Assembly: GCF_013364275.1 (NCBI RefSeq)
Contig: NZ_CP054932.1
Span: 3,968,001-4,032,000 of the forward strand
Source of the DNA: Actinomadura sp. NAK00032
GTDB lineage: Bacteria > Actinomycetota > Actinomycetes > Streptosporangiales > Streptosporangiaceae
Direction of reading: 5' to 3'
Length of the DNA stretch: 64,000 bases
This document shows positions 17,561 to 24,762 of the stretch, in pieces. Both the position numbers and the translations under genes were made by a program. The number at the start of each line of letters is the position of its first letter. Within the stretch, counting starts at the first letter, position 1. The notes under the pieces are model-generated. The model ran no database searches. It saw only the letters and a program-made list of their open reading frames with translations, and was not told where the DNA came from.

Positions 17561-18309
17561 GCCGTGCGGCGGCGCCGTTCGACCAGCGCCTCGACGCCGT
17601 CGAGCAGCAGGTCGAGACCGAAGACGAAGTCGCCGTCGTCCACCCAGCCCTCCGCGCCCTGCATGGCCCCCGAGCGCATCGCCGCCGACAGGGCCGGATA
17701 GGTCGCCGGGTCGAGCAACTCGGCCAGCATGTCGCCGTAGTCGGCGGCGCCGCTGATCGCGGCGGTCTCCGTGTGGGCGTCGCCGCCCCCGACACCGTGG
17801 ACGATCGCCGCGTCGGTGAGCGCGTACCCGGCGAGGGCGGTCGCCACGTTGACCTTCTCGCCGTCGTGGAGCCCCGTGCCGTCGAGGGAGGCCAGCGCGC
17901 GGTCCAGCCACAGCAGCCGGCGCGGGCCGAGCGGCGGGGCGAGCCGGTCGACGGACAGCAGCCACGTGTGCTCCAGGACGGCGTCACGCTGCGCCCGGCA
18001 CCAGAGGGCGAGGTAGTCGCGCCAGGGGAGACCGTCCGGCTCGGGGGGGTCCGGCACGACGGCGTCGGTCATGGCGATGAGCAGCTCGTCCTTGCTACCG
18101 ACGTACCGGTAGAGGGCCGTCGCCGCCACGCCGACCTGTCCGGCGACACTGGCCATCGAGACTCCCGCGAGTCCCTCGGCGTCGGCGATCTCGATGGCGG
18201 CGTCGGTGATCGCGGCCAGGTCCAGTCGCGGCCGCGGCCCGCGGCGCGACGCCGGTTCGCGCCCCCACATGCGCCGCAGCACGGGCGGCAGCGTCCGGTC
18301 GTCCGCCAT
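17506..18309 (-). CDS. TetR-family repressor for the DrrAB-type exporter
   Basis: 267 residues from the ATG at 18309, which has a strong GAAGGAGGGG. The HTH (VSMASVAGQVGVAATALYRYV) is at about 45-75, and the C-terminal ligand domain includes LWLDRALASLDGTGL. The gene is divergent from an ABC ATPase/permease pair and presumably represses it. The reading frame continues 55 bp into the tail of the convergent ABC-F gene, so the last 18 codons are shared sequence. The long upstream frame to 18642 is not supported by a ribosome-binding site. Confidence 0.88.
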   Translation of the reverse strand: MADDRTLPPVLRRMWGREPASRRGPRPRLDLAAITDAAIEIADAEGLAGVSMASVAGQVGVAATALYRYVGSKDELLIAMTDAVVPDPPEPDGLPWRDYLALWCRAQRDAVLEHTWLLSVDRLAPPLGPRRLLWLDRALASLDGTGLHDGEKVNVATALAGYALTDAAIVHGVGGGDAHTETAAISGAADYGDMLAELLDPATYPALSAAMRSGAMQGAEGWVDDGDFVFGLDLLLDGVEALVERRRRTAQAGVDDSLTVPEDPKTM

Positions 18310-18323
18310 GGAACCCCTCCTTC

Positions 18324-18379
18324 TTGACCAGCTCCTGAAATTGTGCATACTCAAAACAGTGAACGCGATACACAGTATG
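18324..18379 (+). promoter_or_regulatory. Predicted promoter and operator of the DrrAB-type operon
   Basis: TTGACC at 18324-18329 and CATACT at 18346-18351, 16 bases apart, look like a vegetative -35/-10 pair pointing at the ATPase gene. CATACT is also the left half of an inverted repeat whose right half AGTATG at 18374-18379 covers the start codon. A repressor bound there would block both promoter and start. The binding protein is inferred to be the divergent TetR. Confidence 0.55.
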
Positions 18380-19312
18380 ACATTCACAGAAGCGATCCGG
18401 GCCCGCGGCCTGACGAAGTCCTTCGGGGCGACCCCGGTGCTGAAGGGGATCGATCTGACCGTGCCCACCGGGTCGCTTCTGGCCCTGCTCGGCCCGAACG
18501 GCTCGGGCAAGACCACGACCGTCCGCATCCTGACCACGCTGCTCGCCCCCGACGGCGGCACGGCGGCGGTCGGCGGACACGACGTCGTCCGCGAGGGCGC
18601 GGCGGTGCGCCGGGCGATCGGCCTGACCGCCCAGCAGGCCACGGTGGACGAGCTGCTGACCGGGCGGGAGAACCTCGAACTGTTCGCCGGCCTCAGCCAC
18701 CTCGGCGGCCGCCGGGCCCGGCGGCGGGCCGGTGAACTCCTGGAGCGCTTCGGCCTCGCCGCCGCCGCGAACCGGCGCGTCGCGACCTACTCCGGCGGCA
18801 TGCGGCGGCGACTCGACCTCGCGGCGAGCATGGTGTCGGAGCCGCGGATCCTGTTCCTGGACGAGCCCACGACCGGGCTCGACCCGCGCAGCCGCGCCGA
18901 GCTGTGGTCGGTGATCCGCGAACTGCTGGCCGCCGGCACGACCATCCTGCTCACCACCCAGTACCTGGAGGAGGCCGACCGGCTCGCCGACCGCGTCGTG
19001 GTGATCAACGACGGCCGCGTCGCGGCCGACGACTCGCCCGCCGCACTGAAGCGCCAGGTGGGCGCCGAGCGCCTGCTGCTGCGCCTGGCCGCGACCGGAG
19101 ACGTACCGCGCGCCGCGACGGCGCTCGGCGGCGACACCGCAGCGCATCTCGACGCCGAAGCGCGCGAGGTCACCATGCCCGTCCACGGCCCCGACCACCT
19201 GCGCCACGCACTGGACCTGATGCATCGCGCCGGCGTCAGCGTCGAGAGCGTCGAGCTGCGCGCCCCCACGCTCGACGACGTCTTCTTCGAGCTGACGGAG
19301 GGAGCGGCATGA
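18377..19312 (+). CDS. Drug-export ABC transporter ATPase (DrrA-like)
   Basis: 311 residues. GPNGSGKTTT Walker A, TYSGGMRRRLDLA signature, ILFLDEPTTGLDPR Walker B and LTTQYLEEADRLADRV after it are the DrrA/NodI-type set. The C-terminal extension ending in PTLDDVFFELT is typical of daunorubicin-resistance ATPases. It powers the permease encoded next, with which it overlaps by ATGA. I chose the ATG at 18377; no Shine-Dalgarno is visible and the predicted leader is about 20 nt. Substrate unknown. Confidence 0.92.
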   Translation: MTFTEAIRARGLTKSFGATPVLKGIDLTVPTGSLLALLGPNGSGKTTTVRILTTLLAPDGGTAAVGGHDVVREGAAVRRAIGLTAQQATVDELLTGRENLELFAGLSHLGGRRARRRAGELLERFGLAAAANRRVATYSGGMRRRLDLAASMVSEPRILFLDEPTTGLDPRSRAELWSVIRELLAAGTTILLTTQYLEEADRLADRVVVINDGRVAADDSPAALKRQVGAERLLLRLAATGDVPRAATALGGDTAAHLDAEAREVTMPVHGPDHLRHALDLMHRAGVSVESVELRAPTLDDVFFELTEGAA

Positions 19313-20085
19313 GCGCCGTCCTGACCGCCGCAGGCGACCTGCGCCGCCTCGTCGTCCGCGACCTGCGCCGCGAGCTGCGCATCCTCGACGGCCTCATCGT
19401 GAACACCGCGCTGCCGGTGATCATGATGGCGCTGTTCGTGCACGTCTTCGGCGGGGCGATCGACACCGGCTCCAGCGGCCTCGCCTACATCGACTTCGTG
19501 GTACCCGCCATCCTGCTCATGTCCGGCGGCTACGGCGCCGCGCTGACCGCCTCGGCCATCGCCGAGGACATGACCGGAGGCATGATCGACCGCTTCCGCA
19601 CTTTGCCGATCAGCGGCTGGACGGTCCCGGCCGGGCACGTGGTCGCCTCGCTGGTCCGCAACGTCGCGGCCTGCGGCATCGCCCTGCTCGCGGCAGTCGT
19701 CATGGGCTTCCGTCCTGACGCCGGACTCGCCGACTGGGCGCTCACGCTGGCCCTGCTGGCGGGGTACGTGGTGGCGGTGTCGTCGCTGGCGGTGCTGTGG
19801 GGGCTCCTGGTCAAGTCGGTCCAGGCGGCGGGCGCGTTCAGCTTCCTGGTCCTGTTCCTGCCGTACCTGTCGGACGGGTTCGTCCCGGCCGAGACCATGC
19901 CGGCCGCGCTGCGCGGCTTCGCCGACAACCAGCCGATCACACCGATCGTGGAAGCGCTCCGCTCCCTGCTCCTGAACCAGCCGATGGGCTCCTCCGGCGC
20001 GGTGGCGGCGGCCTGGCTCCTGGGCACGGTGGTGATCAGCGTGCCGCTCGCGGCCGTTCTGTTCCGCCGCAGAACGTCGGCATAG
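19309..20085 (+). CDS. ABC-2 type transporter permease (DrrB-like)
   Basis: 258 residues with about six hydrophobic segments (near 30-50, 62-84, 110-135, 145-165, 172-190 and 230-250). It contains the ABC-2 pattern EDMTGGMIDRFRTLPISGW before the third segment, where the family contacts the ATPase. It is translationally coupled to the ATPase gene by ATGA. Together they should form a two-plus-two exporter regulated by the divergent TetR. Confidence 0.9.
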   Translation: MSAVLTAAGDLRRLVVRDLRRELRILDGLIVNTALPVIMMALFVHVFGGAIDTGSSGLAYIDFVVPAILLMSGGYGAALTASAIAEDMTGGMIDRFRTLPISGWTVPAGHVVASLVRNVAACGIALLAAVVMGFRPDAGLADWALTLALLAGYVVAVSSLAVLWGLLVKSVQAAGAFSFLVLFLPYLSDGFVPAETMPAALRGFADNQPITPIVEALRSLLLNQPMGSSGAVAAAWLLGTVVISVPLAAVLFRRRTSA

Positions 20086-20121
20086 CGATGAGTCTCAGGG
20101 CCACAGCGAGTCAACCCGGGC

Positions 20122-20721
20122 ATGACGCAAATCATCGCGGACATCTCGGTCTCCCTGGACGGCTTCGTCACCGGCCCTGACCCGAGCCTGGAGAACGGTC
20201 TCGGCACTGGCGGAGAGGCCCTGCACTCCTGGGCCTTCTCCGACGACCCCGACGACCGCCGGATCCTCCGCGAGGGGACGTCCCGCTCGGGCGCCGTCGT
20301 CCTGGGCCGCAACCTCTTCGACATCGTCGACGGCCCGGGCGGCTGGGACGACACGACCGGCTACGGCGCCGGCGAGGTGGGCAAGCCCGCGTTCTTCGTC
20401 GTGACGAGTTCGCCGCCGGAGTCGGTACGGCTCACCGGCCTCGACTGGACGTTCGTCACGACGGGCCTACCGGACGCCGTAGCCGCCGCCCGGCGGCAAG
20501 CCGAGGCGGTGGACAAGGACGTCATCCTCATGGGCGGCGGCGCCACAATCGCCTCAGCGTTCGAAGCCGGTCTGGTCGACGTGCTGGCCCTGCACCTCGC
20601 TCCGGTCGTCCTGGGCGCCGGAACACCCCTCTTCAGGGGCGGAGCACCACGCAAGCTAGTGCAGCGCACAGTGATCCCGACATCGACCGCGACACACCTG
20701 ACCTACGACGTGGTGGGCTAG
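20122..20721 (+). CDS. RibD C-terminal/dihydrofolate reductase-like reductase
   Basis: 199 residues. It starts IIADISVSLDGFVTGPDPS, the usual start of the RibD_C/DHFR-like family, and has VVLGRNLFDIVDGPGGW and VILMGGGATIASAFEAGLVD in the NADPH-binding half. Family members reduce pteridine- or flavin-related substrates with NADPH. Most single-domain copies like this are uncharacterised. It lies 36 bp after the permease gene and may be read through. It converges with the next gene, sharing 4 bp. Confidence 0.85.
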   Translation: MTQIIADISVSLDGFVTGPDPSLENGLGTGGEALHSWAFSDDPDDRRILREGTSRSGAVVLGRNLFDIVDGPGGWDDTTGYGAGEVGKPAFFVVTSSPPESVRLTGLDWTFVTTGLPDAVAAARRQAEAVDKDVILMGGGATIASAFEAGLVDVLALHLAPVVLGAGTPLFRGGAPRKLVQRTVIPTSTATHLTYDVVG

Positions 20722-21248
20722 CGGGCCGCCCGCAAGGAGGCGTCCAGAGCACTCATGAGCTGCGCGACGCGACTCTTACCAGCCGGCGCGAGCGGATACC
20801 GCGACAGAACATCGACCAGCACGGGCGTGGCCCGCCCCTGAGCCTGCTCGATCAGCATGTCTCCGACCGCGGAATCGTCCCCGGCCTGCAACTCGCCGAT
20901 CCGTGCCGCGCTGGCCGCACCCCGCAAGATGTGCCCGACCTGGGTGGCCCGCGCTATGGGATGCAGGTAGGCGGCGGACGCGGCGTCCCCGGCAGCCTGC
21001 GCGGCAAGACGCGCGACCTCGGTACCCGCCTCCTTCGCCGCCCGGTGCGCGTCCAGCGACGTAACACGCTGCAACTTCGTCCGCCGGGCGCCATTGACGA
21101 ACTCCCACGCCGCGTCAAGGGCCGCACGCGGCCGGGAGTCCTCGGGCACGGCCTCCGCGAACACCGGCAGAACGTCCTGCGCACTCTCCGCCACGAACCG
21201 CGCCACGACCCGAAGCTCATCCATGGTCAGCTCAAAGTCACCGGACAC
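20718..21248 (-). CDS. Putative immunity protein-like (Imm5-like) helical protein
   Basis: 176 residues, Ala-rich and predicted helical, with no signal peptide. The pattern PRAALDAAWEFVNGARRTKLQR ... AHRAAKEAG ... AAYLHPIARATQVGHILRGA is shared by actinobacterial proteins annotated as putative immunity protein or, misleadingly, exonuclease SbcC. I recognise the family but not a proven function. No toxin gene adjoins it. It overlaps the reductase gene tail by 4 bp and is divergent from the MerR gene. Confidence 0.65.
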   Translation of the reverse strand: MSGDFELTMDELRVVARFVAESAQDVLPVFAEAVPEDSRPRAALDAAWEFVNGARRTKLQRVTSLDAHRAAKEAGTEVARLAAQAAGDAASAAYLHPIARATQVGHILRGAASAARIGELQAGDDSAVGDMLIEQAQGRATPVLVDVLSRYPLAPAGKSRVAQLMSALDASLRAAR

Positions 21249-21300
21249 CAGTCCACCCCTCCATACGCCCCGATCCGCAGAAGATCATCACACAGTCGAG

Positions 21301-21331
21301 TTGAAACTCCCCTTGGGGGAGGTGCCAGGGT
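21301..21331 (+). promoter_or_regulatory. MerR-type promoter with central dyad; leaderless start predicted
   Basis: TTGAAA at 21301-21306 and CAGGGT at 21326-21331 are 19 bases apart, the long spacing that MerR regulators correct by DNA distortion. The spacer contains a perfect dyad, CTCCCC at 21307-21312 and GGGGAG at 21316-21321. The ATG at 21338 is seven bases after the -10 box, so the transcript would be leaderless. This indicates autoregulation. Confidence 0.6.
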
Positions 21332-21337
21332 TCAGGC

Positions 21338-22252
21338 ATGGACGGTGGCTACTCGATCGGCGAGTTGGCGCGGCTAGGCGGAGTCACGGTGAAGGCCGTG
21401 CGCTTCTACTCGGAGCGCGGCCTGGTGCCGGAGCATGGCAGAAGCGCGGCAGGACATCGGCGGTACGGGCCGGAAGCCGTGATGCGCCTCGGACTCGTGC
21501 GGACGCTGCGCGAACTCGGGATCGACCTGGCCACCATCGAGAGGATCTTGGACCGTCGACTACCAGCCGCCGAGGCCGCCGCCCATGCCGAGGCGGTCGC
21601 CGTACAGATGCGCGTCCTCCGGCTGCGCTACGCGGTGCTCTCAGCCGCGGCCAGGCGCGGCTCCACACCCGAGGAGATGGATTTCATGCACCGACTCGCC
21701 CGCCTTTCCGCCGCTGAGCGTGACACCCTCGTCGACGACTTCCTGAACAGCGCTTTCGGGGATCCCGACGCGGGCCCGCTCTCGCGCGTCCTGCACCGAT
21801 CCATGGCACCCGAACTGCCCGACGACCCCACGTCCGAGCAGTTGGAGGCATGGGTGGAGTTGGCCGAACTCGCCGAAGACCCGGAGTTCCGGTCACTGAT
21901 GCGCGGCCTGTTCACCGAGCACCCCGCCTTGGAAACGGCCCCACCGCGCAAGCCCATCGTCGCGCGCGTCGCGGAGACCGTGGCCCCGCTGCTGGCAGCC
22001 GGCGTCACCACCAACTCCCCGGAAGCGGCTCAGTCCGTCACACAAATCACCACCGCCTACGCCGCCGTCCAAGAGCAGGAAGATGACGCAGCCCTGCGCG
22101 AAAGCCTCGCCGCCCACCTGACCGCCGCCGCCGATCCGCGCCGCGAACGCTACTCGGAGCTCCTGTCGATCATCAACGGCTGGGACCCGCCCAACTACCC
22201 CGGCAAGGAGCTCGACTGGTTCCTCACAGCAATGGCTCAGACCGAGCACTAG
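21338..22252 (+). CDS. MerR-family transcriptional regulator
   Basis: 304 residues. The N-terminal MerR winged helix runs YSIGELARLGGVTVKAVRFYSERGLV ... AGHRRYGPEAVMRLGLVRTLRELG. A coiled-coil dimerisation helix follows (IERILDRRLPAAEAAAHAEAV). The remaining 200 residues are acidic, with no Cys cluster, so it does not sense metals in the classical way and may bind an organic ligand. The start is set by the promoter arrangement upstream. A GAGG is present but 17 bases away. No target gene other than itself is evident. Confidence 0.88.
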   Translation: MDGGYSIGELARLGGVTVKAVRFYSERGLVPEHGRSAAGHRRYGPEAVMRLGLVRTLRELGIDLATIERILDRRLPAAEAAAHAEAVAVQMRVLRLRYAVLSAAARRGSTPEEMDFMHRLARLSAAERDTLVDDFLNSAFGDPDAGPLSRVLHRSMAPELPDDPTSEQLEAWVELAELAEDPEFRSLMRGLFTEHPALETAPPRKPIVARVAETVAPLLAAGVTTNSPEAAQSVTQITTAYAAVQEQEDDAALRESLAAHLTAAADPRRERYSELLSIINGWDPPNYPGKELDWFLTAMAQTEH

Positions 22253-22350
22253 CCGTAAGACCAACGGCGACAGACGTCATCCCGCCGCATACGCCACTCC
22301 AGCCGAAAGTGTGATCAGGAATGTGGCTAACTTGTCGGTAGCGTACGAGT

Positions 22351-22800
22351 GTGGCTGAGATCTGGGACGAAGCGCAGCTGATCGCGGACGGATTCGAGCG
22401 CGCGCACGTCGAGCTGGACTGGTACGACGGCCCGCGCGTCGGCCTCGCCGACATCGACGGCCGGCCCCACTACTTCAAGGGCCACCACTACGAGCGCTAC
22501 CACGAAGACGACGAGTACGAGGTCTGGCCCGCGAGCAGTGAAGCGCTGGAGCGGGAGCGCGAGCAGTCCGCGATTTTCGTCACGTGGAGCGAGCGCTACC
22601 GGGCAGGGGAGGTAGGGCCCGAGACCCACCCCGGCCAGGGAGGCAACGCCCGCTACAACGAGTTGGACGCCCTACTCGCACCGCACCGCCAAGCACCTGA
22701 CGACGCGCGCCGGATGAAGCGCGAAATACGTTTCGTCGCCAGAGACCCTGACGAGGTCGAGTCCGTGAACTACTGGTTCCGATGGCGCCCAACCACCTGA
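22351..22800 (+). CDS. Hypothetical protein
   Basis: 149 residues, GTG start, strongly charged, with many Trp, Tyr and His (HYFKGHHYERYHEDDEYEVW; SVNYWFRWRP at the end). It has no signal peptide or membrane segment, and I do not recognise the family. A TAGCGT -10-like box ends seven bases before the GTG and there is no Shine-Dalgarno, so it may be a leaderless message. Third-position GC bias supports real coding. It stands between the MerR gene and the convergent HxlR gene. Confidence 0.65.
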   Translation: MAEIWDEAQLIADGFERAHVELDWYDGPRVGLADIDGRPHYFKGHHYERYHEDDEYEVWPASSEALEREREQSAIFVTWSERYRAGEVGPETHPGQGGNARYNELDALLAPHRQAPDDARRMKREIRFVARDPDEVESVNYWFRWRPTT

Positions 22801-22874
22801 AGTAGCCACCGTCTCGCCACGACGACACGACGGAGCTACGCCTGTCAGCGGTAAGCAGCTCCGATATCGGGGCG

Positions 22875-23291
22875 TTACTTGTCGCGATCCCGGGAGTCGG
22901 AAGAAGGCCGATTCGCGCGGTCGTACGCTTCCTGCGCCGCCGACCAGTCGTCAAGGTACGCGATCGCCCATTCCTCCAGCGCGCGCAGTGGCTCGCGCAG
23001 GGTGCGGCCCGCCTCGGTGAGGGAGTACTCGACGCGGACCGGCACTTCGGGGTGGACGGTGCGGAGCACGAGCCCGTCCCGTTCGAGCCCGCGGAGGGTC
23101 TGGGTGAGCATCTTCTGGGAGATGCCCTCGATGCGTCGGCGCAGTTCTGAGAAGCGGGCGGTGCCGTCCCAGAGGGCGCCCACGATGAGCACGGTCCAGC
23201 GGTCGCCGATGCGATCGAGGATGCGGCGGGTCGGGCAGTCCGCGCGGTAGGGGCTGCCGCGGAGCACCGGCTCGTCCGGGGTGGTTACCAC
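22875..23291 (-). CDS. HxlR-family transcriptional regulator
   Basis: 138 residues from a GTG at 23291 preceded by GAAGAAGG six bases upstream; the open frame extends further, but without a ribosome-binding site. The winged helix is typical of HxlR: C-PTRRILDRIGDRWTVLIVGAL, FSELRRRIEGISQKMLTQTLRGLERDGLV, VEYSLTEAGRTL. Cys15 or nearby in ADCPTRR is the conserved N-terminal Cys that some members use as a redox or quinone sensor. It is divergent from the oxidoreductase gene and probably regulates it. Confidence 0.9.
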   Translation of the reverse strand: MVTTPDEPVLRGSPYRADCPTRRILDRIGDRWTVLIVGALWDGTARFSELRRRIEGISQKMLTQTLRGLERDGLVLRTVHPEVPVRVEYSLTEAGRTLREPLRALEEWAIAYLDDWSAAQEAYDRANRPSSDSRDRDK

Positions 23292-23337
23292 AAAGTGCCT
23301 TCTTCCCGATGGAGAGTTGGGCTCGTACGGTAACCAC
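23281..23337. promoter_or_regulatory. Paired GGTWACC operator sites for HxlR
   Basis: GTGGTTACC at 23281-23289 and GGTAACCAC at 23329-23337 are exact reverse complements. Each also contains a near-palindrome GGTWACC. The first covers the GTG start of the HxlR gene, the second lies upstream of the oxidoreductase gene. Sites of this kind (GTWAC cores) are bound by HxlR/DUF24 regulators. Autorepression and joint control are inferred. Confidence 0.65.
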
Positions 23338-23379
23338 TGCGCGTCGTTCGGCGCCACCCGTCCCGGAGAAGGGCACCTC

Positions 23380-24027
23380 ATGTCTCGTATTACCGTCATC
23401 GGAGGTACCGGCTATGCCGGCTCGGCCATCGTCGCGGAGGCCGCTGCCCGCGGCCATCAGGTCACCGCGTTGAGCCGCTCGGCCCCCGAAGAACCGACCC
23501 CCAATGTGACCTATGTCCAAGGCGATGCCTCCGACGAAGCGACGCTCGCGGCAGCCATCGAGGGCTCGGAGGTCGTAGTGGCCGCACTCGCCCCGCGCGG
23601 CCCGCTGACCGGCACCTTCCGCGACGTGTACCGCGCCGTCGCGCGTCTGGCCGATGCCGCAGGCGCGCGCCTGTTCGTCGTCGGGGGCTACTCGTCGCTG
23701 CGTCCCGCGCCCGGAGCGGATCGCTTCGTCACCGACCTCAGCCACATCCCCGCGGAACTCCACGACGAGATCCGCGCGGGTGCGGCGCTCATCATCGAGG
23801 ACCTCCCGGCCGCGCCCGCGACCCTCGACTGGGTCTTCGTGAGCCCGGCGCTCAGGTTTGGCGCCTACATGCCCGCCGAACGACTCGGCCGCTACCGACT
23901 CGGCGACGACGTCGCGGTCCAGCCCGACGACGGCGGCGCGATCTCCGCCGCCGACTATGCCCTCGGTTTCATCGACCTGATCGAGAAAGGCGACCACCAC
24001 AGAACCCAGGTCAACCTCGCCCACTAA
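23380..24027 (+). CDS. NAD(P)-binding (NmrA/atypical SDR) oxidoreductase
   Basis: 215 residues, start chosen at the ATG after GGAGAAGGG. The Rossmann motif GGTGYAG is at residues 8-14. The rest follows the short NAD(P)H-binding family: DASDEATLAAAIEGSEVVVAAL, RLFVVGGYSSL and SALRFGAYMP-like PALRFG. Members often reduce quinones or act as redox-sensing regulators, which suits control by HxlR. The last 66 bases belong to a segment duplicated 3.3 kb downstream. Confidence 0.88.
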   Translation: MSRITVIGGTGYAGSAIVAEAAARGHQVTALSRSAPEEPTPNVTYVQGDASDEATLAAAIEGSEVVVAALAPRGPLTGTFRDVYRAVARLADAAGARLFVVGGYSSLRPAPGADRFVTDLSHIPAELHDEIRAGAALIIEDLPAAPATLDWVFVSPALRFGAYMPAERLGRYRLGDDVAVQPDDGGAISAADYALGFIDLIEKGDHHRTQVNLAH

Positions 24028-24058
24028 CACTCCACCAGCATCTGGAAAGCCTGATTCC

Positions 24059-24199
24059 AAGCGGCGGCACACGGCCAGACGGGTCTTCGATCGGCTGTTG
24101 GCCGATGTCTGCAACTACGTTGCCGCGCGGCCTCCGAAGATCCGCTGCGAGGCGGGCCGGGGACTGGCGGCGGGTGCCGATCTCCCCAGACGCATCGTC
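24059..24199 (+). pseudogene. Fragment of IS21-family transposase (IstA), copy A
   Basis: An open 47-codon stretch reads KRRHTARRVFDRLLAD, then a degenerate NY-V-A segment, then RPPKIRCEAGRGLAAG. This resembles the region of IS21-type IstA that runs from ...QRHTARRIFDRL to ...RRPEIRCEAGRG. About 15 residues in between are missing, and nothing of the DDE domain or of IstB remains. It is a remnant only; no terminal repeats were found. Family assignment rests on recall of the motif. Confidence 0.5.
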
Positions 24200-24254
24200 C
24201 CGGCGCCGACGCCGCCGGCCCGGCCTTCTCCGCCGCCGCGGGCGTGCCCGCCGG

Positions 24255-24715
24255 CTCCGGACCGGTGACCTGCTCGCGGTCCAGCACCGCCCGATATTCG
24301 GGGACGTGCCCGGCCAGGGTTCGGGGGCCGGTCATCCAGGCCACGGTGCCGTCGGCGAGCTCGCCGGGCAGCATCGCGGGGGCCAGGGCGGCCAGCAAGA
24401 TCGGCGGCGGCGTCGTCCCCGGGACGCTGAGAGACCGCCTCTCCGCGCAGGAGGGGGGGCGCAGGACCGAGAGGTACTCACGCATCCTAGCGGCAGGACG
24501 ATCGGCCGGAAGACCGTACATGCCGGTGACCATCATCGAGATGCCCGCCCCGAGGCCCAGCGTGAGCCGGTTGCCGGTCGCCGCCTGGACGCTCAGGGCT
24601 TGACCGGCCAGGACAAGGGGGTGGCGTTGCGGGGCGGGCACCACCGCCGTCCCCAACTCGATCCCGGGCGCTGCGGTGCCGGCCAGGGTCAGGGCGGTCA
24701 GGGCGTCCCAGCCGA
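24255..24715 (-). pseudogene. LLM-class oxidoreductase remnant, copy A
   Basis: On the minus strand this reads WDALTALTLAGTAAPGIELG and most of the middle of the intact gene at 27684-28607. It lacks the first 40 or so residues, lacks an internal block between GPRTLAGH and VPEYR, and loses the C-terminal part. A 245-codon frame happens to stay open (24024-24761), but it has no native start and its tail is unrelated sequence. It is treated as a dead copy. Confidence 0.8.
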
Positions 24716-24762
24716 TTCGGCCGGTACGACCACCGCCGTCTGCACTCGGCCATCGCACCATG

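Larger units (their letters stand above)
23962..24715. repeat. Direct duplication, copy A (decayed)
   Basis: This stretch matches 27313-28489 in the same orientation. It covers the 3-prime end of the oxidoreductase gene, a transposase scrap and the LLM oxidoreductase sequence. Compared with copy B it lacks about 250 bp around 24200, about 140 bp at 24318, and two short pieces near 24368 and 24432. Otherwise identity is high, with long exact blocks such as the ones around 24270-24310 and 24480-24710. The two copies flank the MFS-beta-lactamase operon. Confidence 0.9.

Noticed and set aside
24024..24761. 245-codon open frame for the duplicated LLM sequence as a functional gene
   Set aside because: It lacks the N-terminal 40 residues, an internal block and the native C-terminus; kept as a pseudogene.
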